From positions 18,664,313-18,728,312 of the forward strand of contig CM067357.1 of assembly GCA_034190875.2 (NCBI GenBank): a stretch of 64,000 nt of DNA. Direction: 5' to 3'. A program made the position numbers and the translations under genes. Of the stretch, positions 1 to 14,589 are shown in pieces. Every line of letters begins with the position of its first letter. Position 1 is the stretch's first letter. This DNA is from Urechis unicinctus. Taxonomy: Eukaryota; Annelida; Polychaeta; Xenopneusta; Urechidae. The notes beneath the pieces were generated by a model that did no database searches, was not told the DNA's origin, and was given only the letters and a program-made list of their open reading frames with translations.

Positions 1-1364
1 CTTTCCTGCTGTTGACGATGCGGAGGGAAATAACAGCGTTTTGTAGGTTAATGTACAACGCAAAAGTTGAATGTAAATAAAATGATATGGCGAATACTCC
101 ATTCTGTGGTTCCCTTGTAGAAGGTGCCCATATAGGTCAGCATCAGGAGTGCATTGATGTGATTAGGCTAATAAAGAAACAGGAGCGTGTTACCACATGG
201 GATTACGCCATTTGGACATTTAATGGTGTGCGACATAAGTCGGGGGTATCATAACGTTTCTTTTGAAGCGATGTTGTGACTCAAAAGGAAGTACCAGGCT
301 AACAGACTAGTAAATTCCCTAGATTCTATATAAGCAAATATCAAACAAGACCGCGTGCGAACAATGATTGGTAAATAAAATGTTGAGAAATATCGACGCA
401 AATAAATATCTTATAAATCTCAGACATTTTTCTTTGTTTAATGTATATCAACAGAAAATTGCACCCTGAAGTTAAAAATAGGTTGTTGTTTAATTCAGGT
501 TATCGCGCCTGCTACCACAAAGCAAATCATAGCCGTAACTTGCTCTATGTAGATGTGCCTTGGTGCGCACCCATTTGCCGTTGATGAGCATGCAAATAAA
601 AACAACAAATAGCAGTAAGGGAGTAATATACCTATACGACAATCGGTCTTCATTTCAATGGTATTCTTTAAAGACCCTCCCATCGGACGAATGCGTACGC
701 TTTAGAAAAGTGTTAAATGTTTTGGCATAGACATAACAACATGTTCATGGTAGGATCAATAATTGCAAGAACTCTCCTCGCACAAATGCTATTACATGGT
801 TGTGTTATCATCACATTTCCGGGCCAAGGCATTTGTAGAAACAGCTGCAAAATGAGAGATAATTGGGAAGCAACAGTAACTGTCACTGCAGGAAATAGTG
901 AATATTTTAGTCATTTTGGCCATTCACTAATATTGACTTTACGCAATGCATTTGGTATGGTGGCTAAAACCGTCATCAACAATGAGTCGACCAGCAGTTA
1001 GTCAAGACTATCAGCTTAAATTAGCTGGTCATTAAGCCGATCCATTGTAGGTGTCATGATTCGCAACAAAGATGAAGACGCAATTCTGTGAATTAATTTC
1101 GTGTGCCGCTCGTAGCGGAAGAAATATTAACAACATGCAACGATAGCCATCGAATGGATGTACGACTTCAGTAACGGCTATTGCTGAAGCGATATAGTTT
1201 TGGGTATTAACAAAGCGCTTACAGACTTATGTGAGTTTGAGGTATGTGATCTCTACAGGATACATACCAATGTGATGAATAACAACAATTTATTACATAA
1301 ATTATAAAATGTTATAAAACGCACCGTAGGGAGGCTAACCCTGGTGGTCACAAGTATTGTCCAC
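1..1364. other. unassigned DNA, no gene seen
   Basis: I see no coding, RNA or repeat signal that can be supported. The longest frame (717-1001, plus, 94 residues) has no recognisable domain and no diverged partner elsewhere in the window. CpG dinucleotides occur at about the frequency expected from base composition, unlike the block at 12.6-18.6 kb. Confidence 0.6.
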
Positions 1365-4300
1365 TAACAAGTGTGGTTGGAGTTTACAATTCGACATGGT
1401 CCACATCAGTTCAGTATGTCACATTGATTGTGAGTTTGCATTGACATTGTAGTATGGGTCGTCATCTTCCTCTAAGTTGATTATTCGAAGTGGAACTCAA
1501 TGTGTCATCGCGATTTCCACTGAGGCACTACTCGCTAGTCGTTCTAGTAGCTGCGTCGGATATAATGCGCTTATCAAACAACAAACAATCGGATGAATTT
1601 TGTTGTCGTTATTGACACTTATATAAACAGTTTGAAAGAACAAATAGTTGTAGCTTAAATTCAAGCCGATGCAGCGCTAATGGAAAAATGCTTCAGGACG
1701 ATAAAATCATGCATAGCTTTATGTGAAACTTATGTGTATTCCCATAGTAACAAATGTTGACAGTTGTGAAGCAGGAGTATTTTACCTGTTAGAGATTTAG
1801 CTATAACAAAATTGCCTATGTGATCGCAATGTTATGTTCTTAGCGAATGCCGATAAACCCTGTGTATTTGTAGATATATGCTTTGAGTTTATTTTGATAA
1901 CATTAATTAGAATAATGTATCGAGGATTGTAATTCTGTCAAGGGGTCAAAGAAGGGTTGTGAACGCTGATTTACAGAATCATGCGATATCATTACAGTAG
2001 CTAATATGTCTTTCCTAATAGTAGGGGCCATGTGGGAATGCATTAATGTGTTTTCAGCATTATGACGCTCATATTTGGAGGTCGAACTACATAATGTTTA
2101 TAATTATCTATGGGATTATAAAACTGTCTGCCGGGCCTATAGACATCGCTGCCTTATCTACAAGAGATGCTTGTTTCATATCTAACGAATTACCACATTT
2201 ATATTGTAATGTCATCATCTGAAGAAAATTGCCTTGATCGGTATTTAGTGATTGCTACCGATACTAAGGGTATAGGTTTAGAACCATCACAGCTACAACC
2301 TGTGTTTCTCGGCATGCGCTGATACAATATAAGCATATCAGGTCTAGCAAGATGTATTTGGTAATGAAGATATGTTTGGTTTTTTATTATCGTTTTTTGA
2401 AATATTTGCGCTTTGTTGCTATCCGCATATCAATCAAGGATTGCGACTTTACCGACCGGAAATGAATCGTCGTTCAAGTCTGATGTCGTTTGAATATCAA
2501 TTGGGTAAAAGGACTGTTGCTCCTATTTTGTCATAGTTGTACCCAAATATAATCGCTTCCTATTTATACACGAATCCGATTACAATTTATTTGTGCCTCT
2601 AACCGACATTCGCATTGGTCGATTTATATAACAATATAGTGTGGTAAAATCTGGTACAATTCAATATACAACCGGTGATATATTATGTCATGGCTGAAGT
2701 CTAACGACATAAACCAATTGCGTTTTTTCCATGGCAAAAGGTAAATTCATATTTACGAAAACATTAAGTTAATTCAGGGTAACTTTGGCCAGTAGTTCAT
2801 CGGGCACCAATTTAAACCTTAATTTCAACTGATATTATTTCTATTGCTTCCTAAGTCAGTTGACTTCGCATAGTCGTACGCTTCGTTAAAAGCTTAACCA
2901 TAAATCGTGTGCAACAGGGTATCAGAACAAGATGCGAATGACCCATTTGAAGGATAATGTTAGTACATACTTCGATTCCCTGAATAACTTTGTCGGGTTC
3001 GCCTTCATAACACTGATAATGCGTTCATTCATTATTACAGAGGCTATCAAACATTGCATATACGCTTAGTGCACGCTATTATTAACGTGTCATAATGCAC
3101 TTGAAGCAACTATTTGCGAGCAAATGTATGGAATATGGAAGTGGCTTGCTGGTTAACTAGCCTATTAAAATTCCCAGCTAAAAAGAAATTTCTATTATTT
3201 TGTCAAATTGTATGTGAATAAAAAAAAATCAGTCGGACTATATTATTCCCAAAACGCATATTCAACAATGACCGCAGTGTTATATGGCAATGCCGTTTTA
3301 GGTATTGCTACTGCACCCCTAATTGCGCAACGTGAAAGGATCGCTTGTTACATGCCAGGCGTTAAGTACCAGATGCTACGCATTATATCAATTCATACAT
3401 TAGAGCAGCGTCCGTTCGTTTTAGTCAAATCATAGTAACATATGGGATATATGTGACGTAAATCATATGTACACATTCTGGTTGTAATAAGTAGATTAAT
3501 AAGTTAACAATATTATTCATGCCTCACGCGTTAAATAACTTGCAGCATTAAAAAAGGATGTTTGATGCTTTTAGCAACGCCACAATATCCTAAACATATA
3601 GCGTACCATATGTATACAAAGAGTAGGTGTGTTTTACTGATATTCTGCCTTCTTGGCTATAATAGAATCAAAAACAAATACAAAGCGCTTACGGTGTTAT
3701 TCACATTCATTGTAGATAGAGTTTAACTATAGTAAGCAGCAAGAACAATGCCCAATGGTCGGTTGTCATGGTATTTAATTGATCCCTCATCGGGATTATT
3801 TGTACTTATTTTTCTTACGATCGAGAAGATATAATTACATACCAGACAATCCCATCTGAGGTTTTACAATGTATGTGCAATTTACCCGCGGTATGCAAAT
3901 TGGACAACGAAAAAGCTTATCACATAAATTTGTTCCAGGAAGCAGCCCCTTCCACCAAACCTGGCGCCTGGGGTAACGATTATCCTTGTCAGATGAACTG
4001 TATACAAATACTATAATAACAATACTGCATTCGTTGTTTTTACCTATTACTTGCAGCAACAGTTGACAAAGAATAACTGTGCCTACAATCATCCATAACG
4101 TTACTGCAATTACGCTCGACAAGAATAGCATAGGATGAATATAGTTTTTTCACAACACTCGACTCCTCTTATATTTTTTTTTAAAAAGATGCCAAAATGC
4201 CAAAGAGTCCGATATTGCCGTGCAGTTGCTTTAATCCAATAGAGAGGCGTAGAAATCTCTCCTCTAGCTTGGTCATGCGCATGTCTTCGTCCCCAGCCAT

Positions 4301-5625
4301 ATATATTCCATGGTCTTTTCCCATAGGTAACTGATTTATTGTAACGAACTATTGACAGAGATAACGTAACTAATATGACGGGTCAGCATATATTTATTAT
4401 TCCGATATCTTGACGATGAACATAAGCAAGGGTGCGACCATATTGTGCAAACGGCAGCTTCCCCACAAACAAAATGTAACATTACGGTGTGCACCATACA
4501 ATAGAGTCCAGATACGATTTTATTACTTGACACGATTTGCTCATTGCTTGCAATCGCATAGCGAACCATGATCCAACAATGATCATCATTGGCAACATTT
4601 CTATGCGCTACATACTAATCACGAAGTTGCGTTTTAAAATTGTACCCGTAGCATATAGCAAGCATTGACATTGTTGAACCATGCATTTAGAACCGGTTAG
4701 CGACAATCTACGCTTTGATCGAGATCCGATAAATATCAATAATGAGACGGGGAATGATTTAGATTAAGATGGCATAAATGATTTGCTGAAGAAGTTAAGC
4801 GGTAGTGCTCCTTGACACGAAATTGTACTTGTTTTTTTCGTGAGACAAACTAACCACCAGATCGGTTATTGTGATTCATTTAATGCCTTCAATGCGCTCC
4901 TTAAGAAATTGATCTCCATTCCGAATGCGTAACGCCCATCCAAGAGACGCCGACTCATACGAGGATCACCACCTTTCAATTATACCACACTGTCCTTGAT
5001 GGCCTTTCAGACGAAGTCAATCATCATCTCTCATTTCTGCAAGCCCGCAATGAACAATTTGCTCTTTTTGTGCACTATAAATTAAGCTGATGGTATTGAG
5101 AAAAGGCACGCTCTCTGGCTATCAATACGTTAAGTAAAGCTCGCCTTCTGTTGAAGACTCACCTCGTCCTCCGCAAAATCGTCCCGGTGTGTTGCGGATG
5201 ACCTTTCAATTTGAAACATGATAAAAATTGAAATCTATTGGTGGCGTTATGGCATGCAAATATCAGCGTATCCGAAATAAATGTAGCATTAAGAGTAAAG
5301 ATATTCTCTCCGGCGGTCAGATTTTTTAAATCAAGCAGAGGTGCTCATTAAACTGGTCGGCTAGAGTTTGTTTGCTTACTCGTTTTCAAAAGATATCTGC
5401 AATTATGGTCTGATCAAATTACACCTGTTACGATTGAGTACTATGGATTTTTGATGCTCTGTGTAGAACTCAACTATCCCCTACTGCGTCGGTTTATTAC
5501 TAATATAGAATAGTTGCATGAAATAAAACCAGGGAATCGTCCCGGTGAGCACAATTATAAGGGGAAGAGTATTAACCGGTTTATTTCTGTATGGTATTTA
5601 ATTTTAAACACAATATTATTTAGGA
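1365..5625 (-). repeat. R1 repeat, copy A (long, inverted)
   Basis: The reverse complement of this stretch aligns, with many substitutions and indels, to 53,470-56,795. Shared landmarks are the block around 3,230-3,340 (partner near 55,580-55,690), the block around 2,940-3,050 (partner near 55,840-55,930), the block around 2,570-2,750 (partner near 56,120-56,330), and the outer end at 1,365-1,560 (partner near 56,610-56,795). It also pairs with the partial copies at 24.7-26.2, 30.7-30.9, 50.6-51.2 and 52.0-52.7 kb. Copy A keeps about 600 bases (roughly 1,810-2,440) that the 53-57 kb copy lacks; part of them is also seen at 52.06-52.2 kb. Where copies A and B share an open frame (3,230-3,340) I count about 14 differences in 108 bases. 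Only two are synonymous, so the frame is not under protein constraint. The element type is unknown. A copy of a degenerate mobile element or an old segmental duplication would both fit. Confidence 0.85.
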
Positions 5626-6599
5626 CACACACCTATCATTATGAATTCATTTTTGTCGCCAATAGTACAAAAACGCAACACCTCTCACAGCGAGTATGAT
5701 TTCGTGCCAAAAACAATTGCGCACATAGGTTGTTTTTAACGCATTTTCAGCATATCAACCGTATGAAGAAGTGTACCAATGATGACAGAGCCATTGGTAT
5801 CAAGTAATGCATTGTTCAGACAACAAGTGAAGATAAAGACACTCAATGCATTGCACGTGCTTATACCAATGGCGTTTCAATACCCACAGAGCTTCTGCCC
5901 CTCAAAAGAACATCACACATTCATGCAACCCCAAATTTAAAGCGTTTAGAAATAGCCCAAACATGCAATAGCAAGATGCTGTGGCGTTAGTCACGCAGTA
6001 TATTCCGCTTTTAGGTGAACGATTTTGAAAGTCTATCCAGCAATAACTGATAAAGGTTTGATAATTCAGTAAGCACGCTGCCAAATTGATACGGTGAGGC
6101 AGTTTGGATAGAGTAAGAGGGAGAATGGGATTCTCTTCAACGTCTTCAGGAGATGATTATCTCACACAAACGGTCCCACTCGATTGTTGTGAGACATGCA
6201 AGATCGTTAACTAACCGAATAATAAGCGAAAGCAGAATAAACTAAAGTTACTGCCTTATTCCAACGTAGATCATGGCTAAATTTTGCAGCACGGGGTGTA
6301 ACTTAAGAAATTATTATGGCATCCATGGTGTTTACGACTTTATAGGCTTTGGAGTTTGATTGTTTTGGTGCGGATTTCAATCTAAATATTGAATAACACA
6401 GCTTTCGGTTTGTAAGGAACAATTAGTTGTGACCCTGAAGGGAAATCCTGACTACATCATACTAATGAGGATGGTTGGAATCAGTCTATATGCTATGGTG
6501 CACTATGCAGTTCTCTTTCAACATAGCTAGCATGCTTAGCCCTTTGATTTGCTTGACCCCATTTGCGATCGATATAACGGATCTGCTATACGATGAGTC
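5626..6599. other. unassigned DNA between R1 and R7
   Basis: No gene is recognised. The corresponding interval between R7 and R1 is nearly absent in the right-hand cluster (50,620-50,640), so this stretch is either an insertion here or a deletion there. It contains an imperfect hairpin at 5,790-5,873, listed separately. Confidence 0.5.
5790..5873. repeat. imperfect inverted repeat (hairpin)
   Basis: The left arm at 5,790-5,814 begins GCCATTGGTAT and ends AATGCATTG. The right arm at 5,844-5,873 is its reverse complement with an insertion of about five bases. The arms are separated by 29 bases. It could form a stem or be the remnant of a small palindromic element. Confidence 0.7.
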
Positions 6600-7600
6600 G
6601 GTCCAAATACTCCTACGCATTGCATAATAGGGTTTACAGTGGTTTTGTTACACATTGTGCTGCCTGATATGATTTGATATGCACGATGTTGCAATAAAGG
6701 AAAGATGAAAACACCGTGTGCTTGTACAGTCTTGAAAGAAAATGGGCCAATCCATGTGGAGTCATGAACGAAACCGATATTAACTGTTGCGGATCCGTTC
6801 CCATAATGATCTGCTGCAGACAAAATCCAACCAATTTCCGATTTTCTTTATGGAGACAACGTTATGTAAGAATGGCAGCAATCGCTGTTTATGTCGACAG
6901 CATTCGCTGTGTGATGCTTACGGCATCACGATGGTGATAACTTGAGCTGAGCACCAATACACAGGGTGCGATAATGATGCCTCGTATTACACGTATTATG
7001 CCTCGTGAACCGTGCCACATATGGCCGGTGTGATTCCGCTGCTTTATTGTCCCAAAACAAGCTGCGGCCAGATAGTGGAATTATAATGGTTTAGACCAAG
7101 CGACTATTCATGTACAAGTGTTTTGTCTACTGGTTTTAGTGCATGCTATCATGTTTTAGATAATCGATTAAATGAGCCAGCTACTGAAGATGACGAACGC
7201 TGCAACAGCTCTGCCACAGCTATGCAAAGTAGGTGGCAAACATATTTCACGTTCGATGTTAAGGTTTCACACTCTTCTGCATAATAGAGTAACGCATATT
7301 TCACTTGTTAAGTGAAAGAAATCATTGGGCTAAATCTCTGGCTCAAGTATCGCCGTAATGGAAAAGCTACCATAATTGTGAAACCACTAGGTTCTGAAAA
7401 CAAGGTCGCGTTGGCCTTGTCTTATGACAATGGCAATACGAAGGTCCTCCGATTTTGATATTTGTAACACCAAAAGAACGTTCACAATTGCTGATAACTC
7501 TTTTTATATTTTGCAAAAGTTGACTCCAATAAAATAGGCCGTAGATAACAAATACTGAGTGGTGATTGTATTTCACAACCCGATAGTGCATCAATCTTAT
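6600..7600 (-). repeat. R7 repeat, copy 1 (inverted)
   Basis: The reverse complement aligns to 49,190-50,620. Strong blocks are 7,380-7,580 (partner 49,190-49,350), 7,020-7,280 (partner 49,440-49,790) and 6,716-6,810 (partner 50,440-50,530). The last includes the shared string AACTGTTGCGGATCCGT. Short frames on the minus strand cover parts of it, but the partner copy has stops or shifts in the matching frame, so coding is not supported. R7 lies beside R1 in both clusters, which suggests that the two are parts of one larger unit. Confidence 0.85.
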
Positions 7601-10600
7601 CCAGATAGAACCCAAAAACGCAAAGAACTTAATTATTACTACACGACGGAATATATTCGCGTCGGTAAACAGGAATGATCACGTTATTTTCCTATCCCAC
7701 ATGCGGGGTAATGCGTCGTGGAATGCATCCTTTGTGCGTAGACAATGGTAACCTGGTCGTTGGGTGGAGAGCTCTGTGCGAGGGATTTAACCATGACAAT
7801 AGGCTAGAAAGGCCTGGTCCAGTCAATCAACTGCGTAACAGCCGGTTTGCATTCATAAGTATAGATAACGCCACAAATCTATGCCGTTACATATGATATA
7901 TGATATAACTGCTGCAGTTCATCAATACCACATCCACACTCAGCCGTAATTTACCCGTCGGCTTTGACAATAATAACTTAGACGAGTCGTATATAAAGCA
8001 CGTTCACGTCCGTTTATACTCTGATGGATCATAACTACGGCCAGCGTCTGTAAAGTTTGTATTTTGCCCGTCAGATGCATTGTCCCTAATACATTTTTTT
8101 CTGTTTCTCAACCATTTCGTTGAGCTTAAATGCTCATCTATCCTCAATGGACATCATGCATTATGCATCACTACGATCGAATCAGCCCTTGTTTGGGGTA
8201 GGCCGTAAACTATGGGTAACAACATCTGCAGGACCATACAATCATCAGGCCTTAAGCGACATCAAGTCGTTATGTACCACGATTTTCGAATCTGAACATG
8301 TTCGGAGTTAGGTATACACTGTAGATAATGCCTTCTACATGACCTCAAGGGAATTCACAGTGTCAACAACAGCTGCTTGTGCGTGGAGTATGGTAAAATG
8401 TACGTTAGTAAAGTTTCTGTTACTAAAATGCAGTGATAGATTTTAAAGAGCGTTGGAAGTTGTGTTGTTATTAATTATTACTCGGATTTGGCGCAGCAAC
8501 AATATATTTGTGGTCAAGTTCCGCTCCAAAGCCCAAACTAAAGCAATATTCTGAATTCGCTTCTCTATGTACAATTGATATGAAGAACAGAATAACCGCA
8601 TAAATGAAACACATAAATGTTTACTGTACTCTAGCGTCGACTATATATATCATAAATCCATATACAGATATTCGAACCAGTTCAAGAGAAGCATGACAAT
8701 GTTTTGCCGAACCAGACATTACAAAAGATTCAGAAGATTACAGTTGTGATTCGTGTCTAATGGTAAATTGATAGTATCCAAATAAGTCGTGAATAAGTTA
8801 GCAATAAATTCATTTGGATAATGGATTCGTGTCCCGCAATGCTTATCATACAATATCAATACTATGGACACAAAACGAACAGCTAAAAAGCGCACGACTT
8901 TGATATAAGTCTGTTATGGATTCAATTGTGCAACAATGATCTCTCCGGATAACGCCAAGTGTACTATTTGAACTTGTTAACTATAAACATATCTTCTCAA
9001 AGCAATTCATATGCGCAGTGTTGCACGTAATTTTGATTAAAATGGTGTTCCAGGAAAGTCCATATGATATTATGTTGCGCGTCGTTTGATATAGCACAAC
9101 ACTTCACCTAGCAGGCTAGGCAACCAACTCAGCCATGGATGAATTGCTTAAGGTATCGAAATGAATCGAATGCTTGCCTTACTCGCTTGTGATTATGATA
9201 TAAAAAACGCGATACCTTATCTCGTAACTGGTCACACCTTGTAATGTCACTTACACTGCGCGTTTACAAAGCCTAAACTGTTTCTGTCACGTGGATTAGA
9301 GCTATCACGCCTTATTACAGGTTCAATGCATTGTATATCGGCATGTTGTTTCTCTTTGGGGTATATTCCAATGAACATAATTAGGATTCAACCATATTAT
9401 GTCAGCATAAAAACGTCTTAAATAAGAACATTTCAGATCAATTTGACCATTAACTGTGTTGTAGAGAAAATATAACACTATGCTAGTCGCATATAATAAT
9501 TCGCTGATATCAAACATCAGAAATAAGATTATCCCTGGTAACGTCCGAGAGACATGCTGTCTCGGTTGCTTTCGGAAAAGGAGGAGAGTTTGTGATGTCC
9601 GTGAAAGGTACTCTGTGGAGCGATAATAACATCGTAAAATAGAATCGTTCAATTAACCAGCCTCGTTCAATCTGATATCCTAATAAACATTTCGTTAAAA
9701 GGTATATAAATACTCTCTCAGACACCCACATAGCCACACACGCATCCCCCTACTCTCCCCCCCCCACACACATACACACACGTATGAATAAATAATTCAT
9801 TTTAATTGCGACTACCACCTGATTGAGTACTATGATTAATAATAATGCTCTGGTTAGTTTGGGCAATTGTATCAAATTAGCATTGTAACAAATCAAGGCC
9901 TGCGGAGAAAATAAGTTAGAAATATTTGGATATGATAACAATCAGAATCGACCGACACTTGTATCTGCTTATTGTCAAGCAAATGCATATACAGTCACAT
10001 CACATTTAGTAAGGTGAGTGTGGAGTAAGCATAAGGTACAACAACCAACCAGCTATTATTTGCCGCCTGGTGATATAATTAGTTATGTGAAAAAAAGTGT
10101 CGTTTGGAATTATTGAGTAACTCACGGTCTTTCATAATGCTAGGATCGGCTGCAAATAGCTGACATATCTTTGATGATGCACAAACAATAATGCGACCGG
10201 ACGGAAACATGTATTGGTAACTTGTATCAGACAACACACTTAATGATAATATTGTTGCCAGAATAGCTCACATGCAGTCATGTTATACATGCTAGCCTCA
10301 CAGTCGTCATAAGGGATTTGCCAACTCTGCGGATTGTGCTGTACATTCCATTCAGTCACACACTAAAACCATCGTCATCCTAATTTTGCCTGAGAGCTGT
10401 GGCTGACTATGGACCGTTCCCAAATTAAACTATCGCCCGGTCAATATTAGGCCTGTCCTGCCAATTGTATGGTTTGGTAGATAGGACTTATCTCATCAAA
10501 GCACACTCCTTGATGACCCCCTAGGAATATTTGTTATAGAGAGATACTTTTTAAAAAGAGATACTTTGCCATGCAATTTGGTATAACAGTTATTCATATG

Positions 10601-10888
10601 TATAGTCAAACAACTTCCGTAATGCTGCTATCACCTATCGCAGCACCCAACAAAAAAGGTCTGAAATTGGATGCGTCATTGGGGGTTGTTAAACAAATGC
10701 GACGCGAAGATACGCATTGAATTACGCTGCACAGGGTCTAATGGTATTGTCTGCGTGAACGCATTCTCTCAGATTCGAATTTTATGATAGGGTGATAAAC
10801 CGTGCAAAATTGGTTTAAACTCATTAGATTCATCACAGTAATATCACCTGTAGTATAAAATATTACCAACTCAATTAGTCTGCTATAA
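7601..10888. other. unassigned DNA, no gene seen
   Basis: Nothing in this 3.3 kb has a clear partner in the window or a recognisable protein. The longest frame (9,323-9,652, minus, 109 residues) is unremarkable. There is a short C-run and CA-rich simple stretch near 9,745-9,782, and a close duplication of GAGATACTTT near 10,541-10,567. Confidence 0.5.
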
Positions 10889-11520
<632 letters not shown>

Positions 11521-12589
11521 TGTATATTTGCTTCAAACTTAGATTCATGATTTGTGCGACTTTTAACTTCAATGAACAATTCTTTGTTTCAAATTATTGC
11601 TTGAAATGAAGAACATACAAATTTTGAATGAATATATAAATCAGCAATTTAACGAAAAACTGGCGGCACACGCTCAAATATCTTTACGGACGGATATAAA
11701 AAAAATGGCGATTTTACTGGGAAATCCGGGGTTGTAAGTCTTTGTCAACTCACTTTTGGTGTTTTGTTCTCAATATATATCAGTTTGATAGTGGTTTATT
11801 TAGATAAATAGGAACAAATGAAACACTTAAGCTTGGAACTCGAGACGCAGATCAGCATTCAAAACGTTCGAAGAATCTCGCTGAATCTCACTGGTTTTCT
11901 CGATCTATGATGTGCAATGCTTCAAGTAATAAATGAAATCATATCGTATCAACGGACTGTTTTTAACAAATGAATGATTAGCCAGATCGTTATATGTTAT
12001 CAGTTTGCTCATGTCTTAAAATCAAATTGTCCCCACCAACGCATCCGCGGGCTCAAGCTGAAGGTATATTTTGGGATTGTAACAATTCAAGCTTTCCATA
12101 CCGCATGGAATTTCCGGTACAGGAGCGAGTATAAACAAAGTTTATCGGTCAGCCATGACCATATTACACGCTCTCTTTACATTTGATTCTAATCTGGTCA
12201 GTATGATTCCAACGTTTAAATATTTAATATCATTAATGTGACAATGTGACAAATTTCATGTACGACAAATTATGAAATACCCGTAGTTTACAGTGGTTAG
12301 CGAGCTTCACCGGGCTGTTCCGCACGTGGGCTCCACCGTTCAGACTCACTCTTACCGATCACTAACACTTTTCCAACGGCCAATAATACCCAGATACCAC
12401 GTTAATAGGACTATATGCCTGCAGCTTGGTTGGACAGATCTACTGATTACCATTGATTTGTTTTTAAATGTATTTCCTAACGTTCATGTAACCGTATTGA
12501 CTATTGGCCATTTTAGCGAACGGCTTTTGCCCCATCTGTCAGATGTAAACATTGCCTGATCGTGACAGCGGACATGCGCTGGTGGCTCT
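11521..12589. other. unassigned DNA between R3 and the CpG-poor block
   Basis: No gene is supported. One small exon-like signal can be seen. An ATG at 11,705 opens ten residues (MAILLGNPGL), and a splice-donor-like GTAAGT lies at 11,734-11,739 just before the stop. This is weak on its own. CpG is at normal density up to about 12,585, then drops sharply. Confidence 0.45.
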
Positions 12590-13435
12590 GTGTTAGTGGG
12601 GTGGGGTTACTCTTTCAAATGTGATTTATTTTTGAAAGGTTGAAGATTGATATTTTCCTTTCCACATCCTTGAATTATTTACTTGCATCAGTAATGTTAC
12701 CCTTAACATGGAAATAGCATGATCTGTTAATATGATGTATCATTGTAATACACTAAAACCTGAGTTCTTTATTACATTCCTATAAGTTTCATTATGTGTT
12801 ATATGATAGTTCAGTCATGGACAGAGTCACACTTTTGCTATCAATTAGTCAGCAGAGTGATCCTTTAGATCTCAAAAATAGCTATCCAAAACAACTGTGC
12901 TGGTTTGAGTTTACAGCCAAATTTCATTAGCGGCTAGGGAAATAATCAGACCATAAGTAGGTTTTTGAAGTCAAGAGCCTCTTTTGTCTGGGTATCTGCC
13001 ACATCAATAGTGGTAATAAAATTGTTGTCAAATGTTCAATGTGTGTAATCCAAACAATTGTTCAATAGTACAATCACATCATTTGAATATATCATGCATA
13101 AGCTCTAAATGACATGGTCATCTGTCAGTTAGTCTTGAGCACTGTGCATCTGGTCTAGTGTTGAAGGGTTATTAAGCATATCTGAAGCCCCAAATCGCAC
13201 ATGAGGCCTTTTTAGTACAGTGCAGTTCCCAAGATGTAACAAACTGCCTGGTTAGGCATGGCTTGGGAGGTCACTTTTTTTGTTGCCCATCCTGGACATG
13301 TTGCTTGCCACTTATAAGGTATAATTTATGGGACCATTAGGCAGTAACCATTAATAGTTATGCTCCTCAGCACAGTTTTGTTGTCCATCTGTCTGCTTGT
13401 AAACTTTTGGTGTAACATTTTTTTGATAATTCAAG

Positions 13436-13610
13436 GCACTCTTATATTGATTGTCACTTACAAACAAACTATCAGCCCTTTGTGACCTTATTATTGTCAA
13501 ATAATCTCATTAGCTATGTTAACCAAATAGGGAATACCTGTTTCAAATTAAACATGCATCACTCTTATATTGATGATCACTTACAAAGTAATTATCAGCA
13601 CTGCAATACC
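13436..13610 (+). repeat. pair of direct repeats about 50 bases long, period 123
   Basis: A stretch beginning CACTCTTATATTGAT at 13,437 recurs at 13,560, followed in both by a diverged ATCACTTACAAA and CTATCAGC or TTATCAGC. The two copies are separated by AT-rich filler. This is probably a local duplication or two copies of a short interspersed repeat. Confidence 0.7.
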
Positions 13611-14410
13611 TTTTGTTCCTGAGTGATTATCTTAATGGAGAATAATTCTTGATGGCACTTTTCTTATAATGCAAGCTAGAAACTTTACATTGACCAAATC
13701 TTGCAAACTTTAACTCATAGCTTTATGGCTTTTGACCCCTGACTTGCTAGATAAAAGCAAATTAAATTTGCTTGTTCAAGGAAAAATGAAGCTAAGTTAT
13801 TATTAGCTTATGGTTGTTTGTGTGAATCATTTCTTAAAAACTTAAATTATTAGGCTCAAATGCTTAAACGTTTTGCATAACTACTTTGCGATGGACTGTT
13901 GCTGCTTGACAAGTGGGTTTGGGGGATATTGTTCAGCCCTGGTGTGTCATTGAATACAATGTTATATTATAAACGCTATGATTAAATGCTGTCATAACTT
14001 GTTAGTGTCAAAAGCAGCAGAGTGTACTAGCCATCAGCATTCTGTAGTTATTGTTAGGCTGTGAGATTGTCTAGGTGTTTGTGATGACATTTTGCTCAGC
14101 AGCATTCGCGATCTGGTTGTGATTAACTGCTTTACCTCCTGTTCTGGGTTTAATATTATGGACCCAGTATCTCAATTTAATCATATTGGAGATACATATC
14201 CTCTGTGTAGGTTAATCGGCCCTATTTAGGAAATTTATTTGTTCAAGATGGGCAGCAGTATCAGCTGTCCAAACATCACAATTATGCTCATCTATCTCTG
14301 CATGATACCTCCTCATATCAAAGGGAGCAGTGTTTTGCTTCAGGACCACTAGGCTCTTACTTAGTGAAAAGACATTTGGTGATTTGAGATAAATGTATAG
14401 TTTAACATAA

Positions 14411-14489
14411 GAATAGTGATGAGGTCATGTGGCTTCAACTACATTACTGACAGCAATGTAGATGAAGCAACATGACCTCCTCACTATTC
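14411..14489. repeat. 35-bp near-perfect hairpin beside the minisatellite
   Basis: The left arm is 14,411-14,445 and the right arm 14,455-14,489. They are reverse complements at 32 of 35 positions and separated by a 9-base loop. The left arm contains GTGGCTTCA, the core of the 17-bp minisatellite that starts about 100 bases downstream. The structure could be a folded regulatory RNA element, a small palindromic insertion, or a by-product of how the array arose. Confidence 0.9.
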
Positions 14490-14589
14490 TACATGATGAG
14501 TTACATTTGCAACATTAAGGTCCATGTGCTAAACCACCATAATAATTCTTCTGCATGCATGTTAATAGTAAATTCACAGCTTCATCAAT

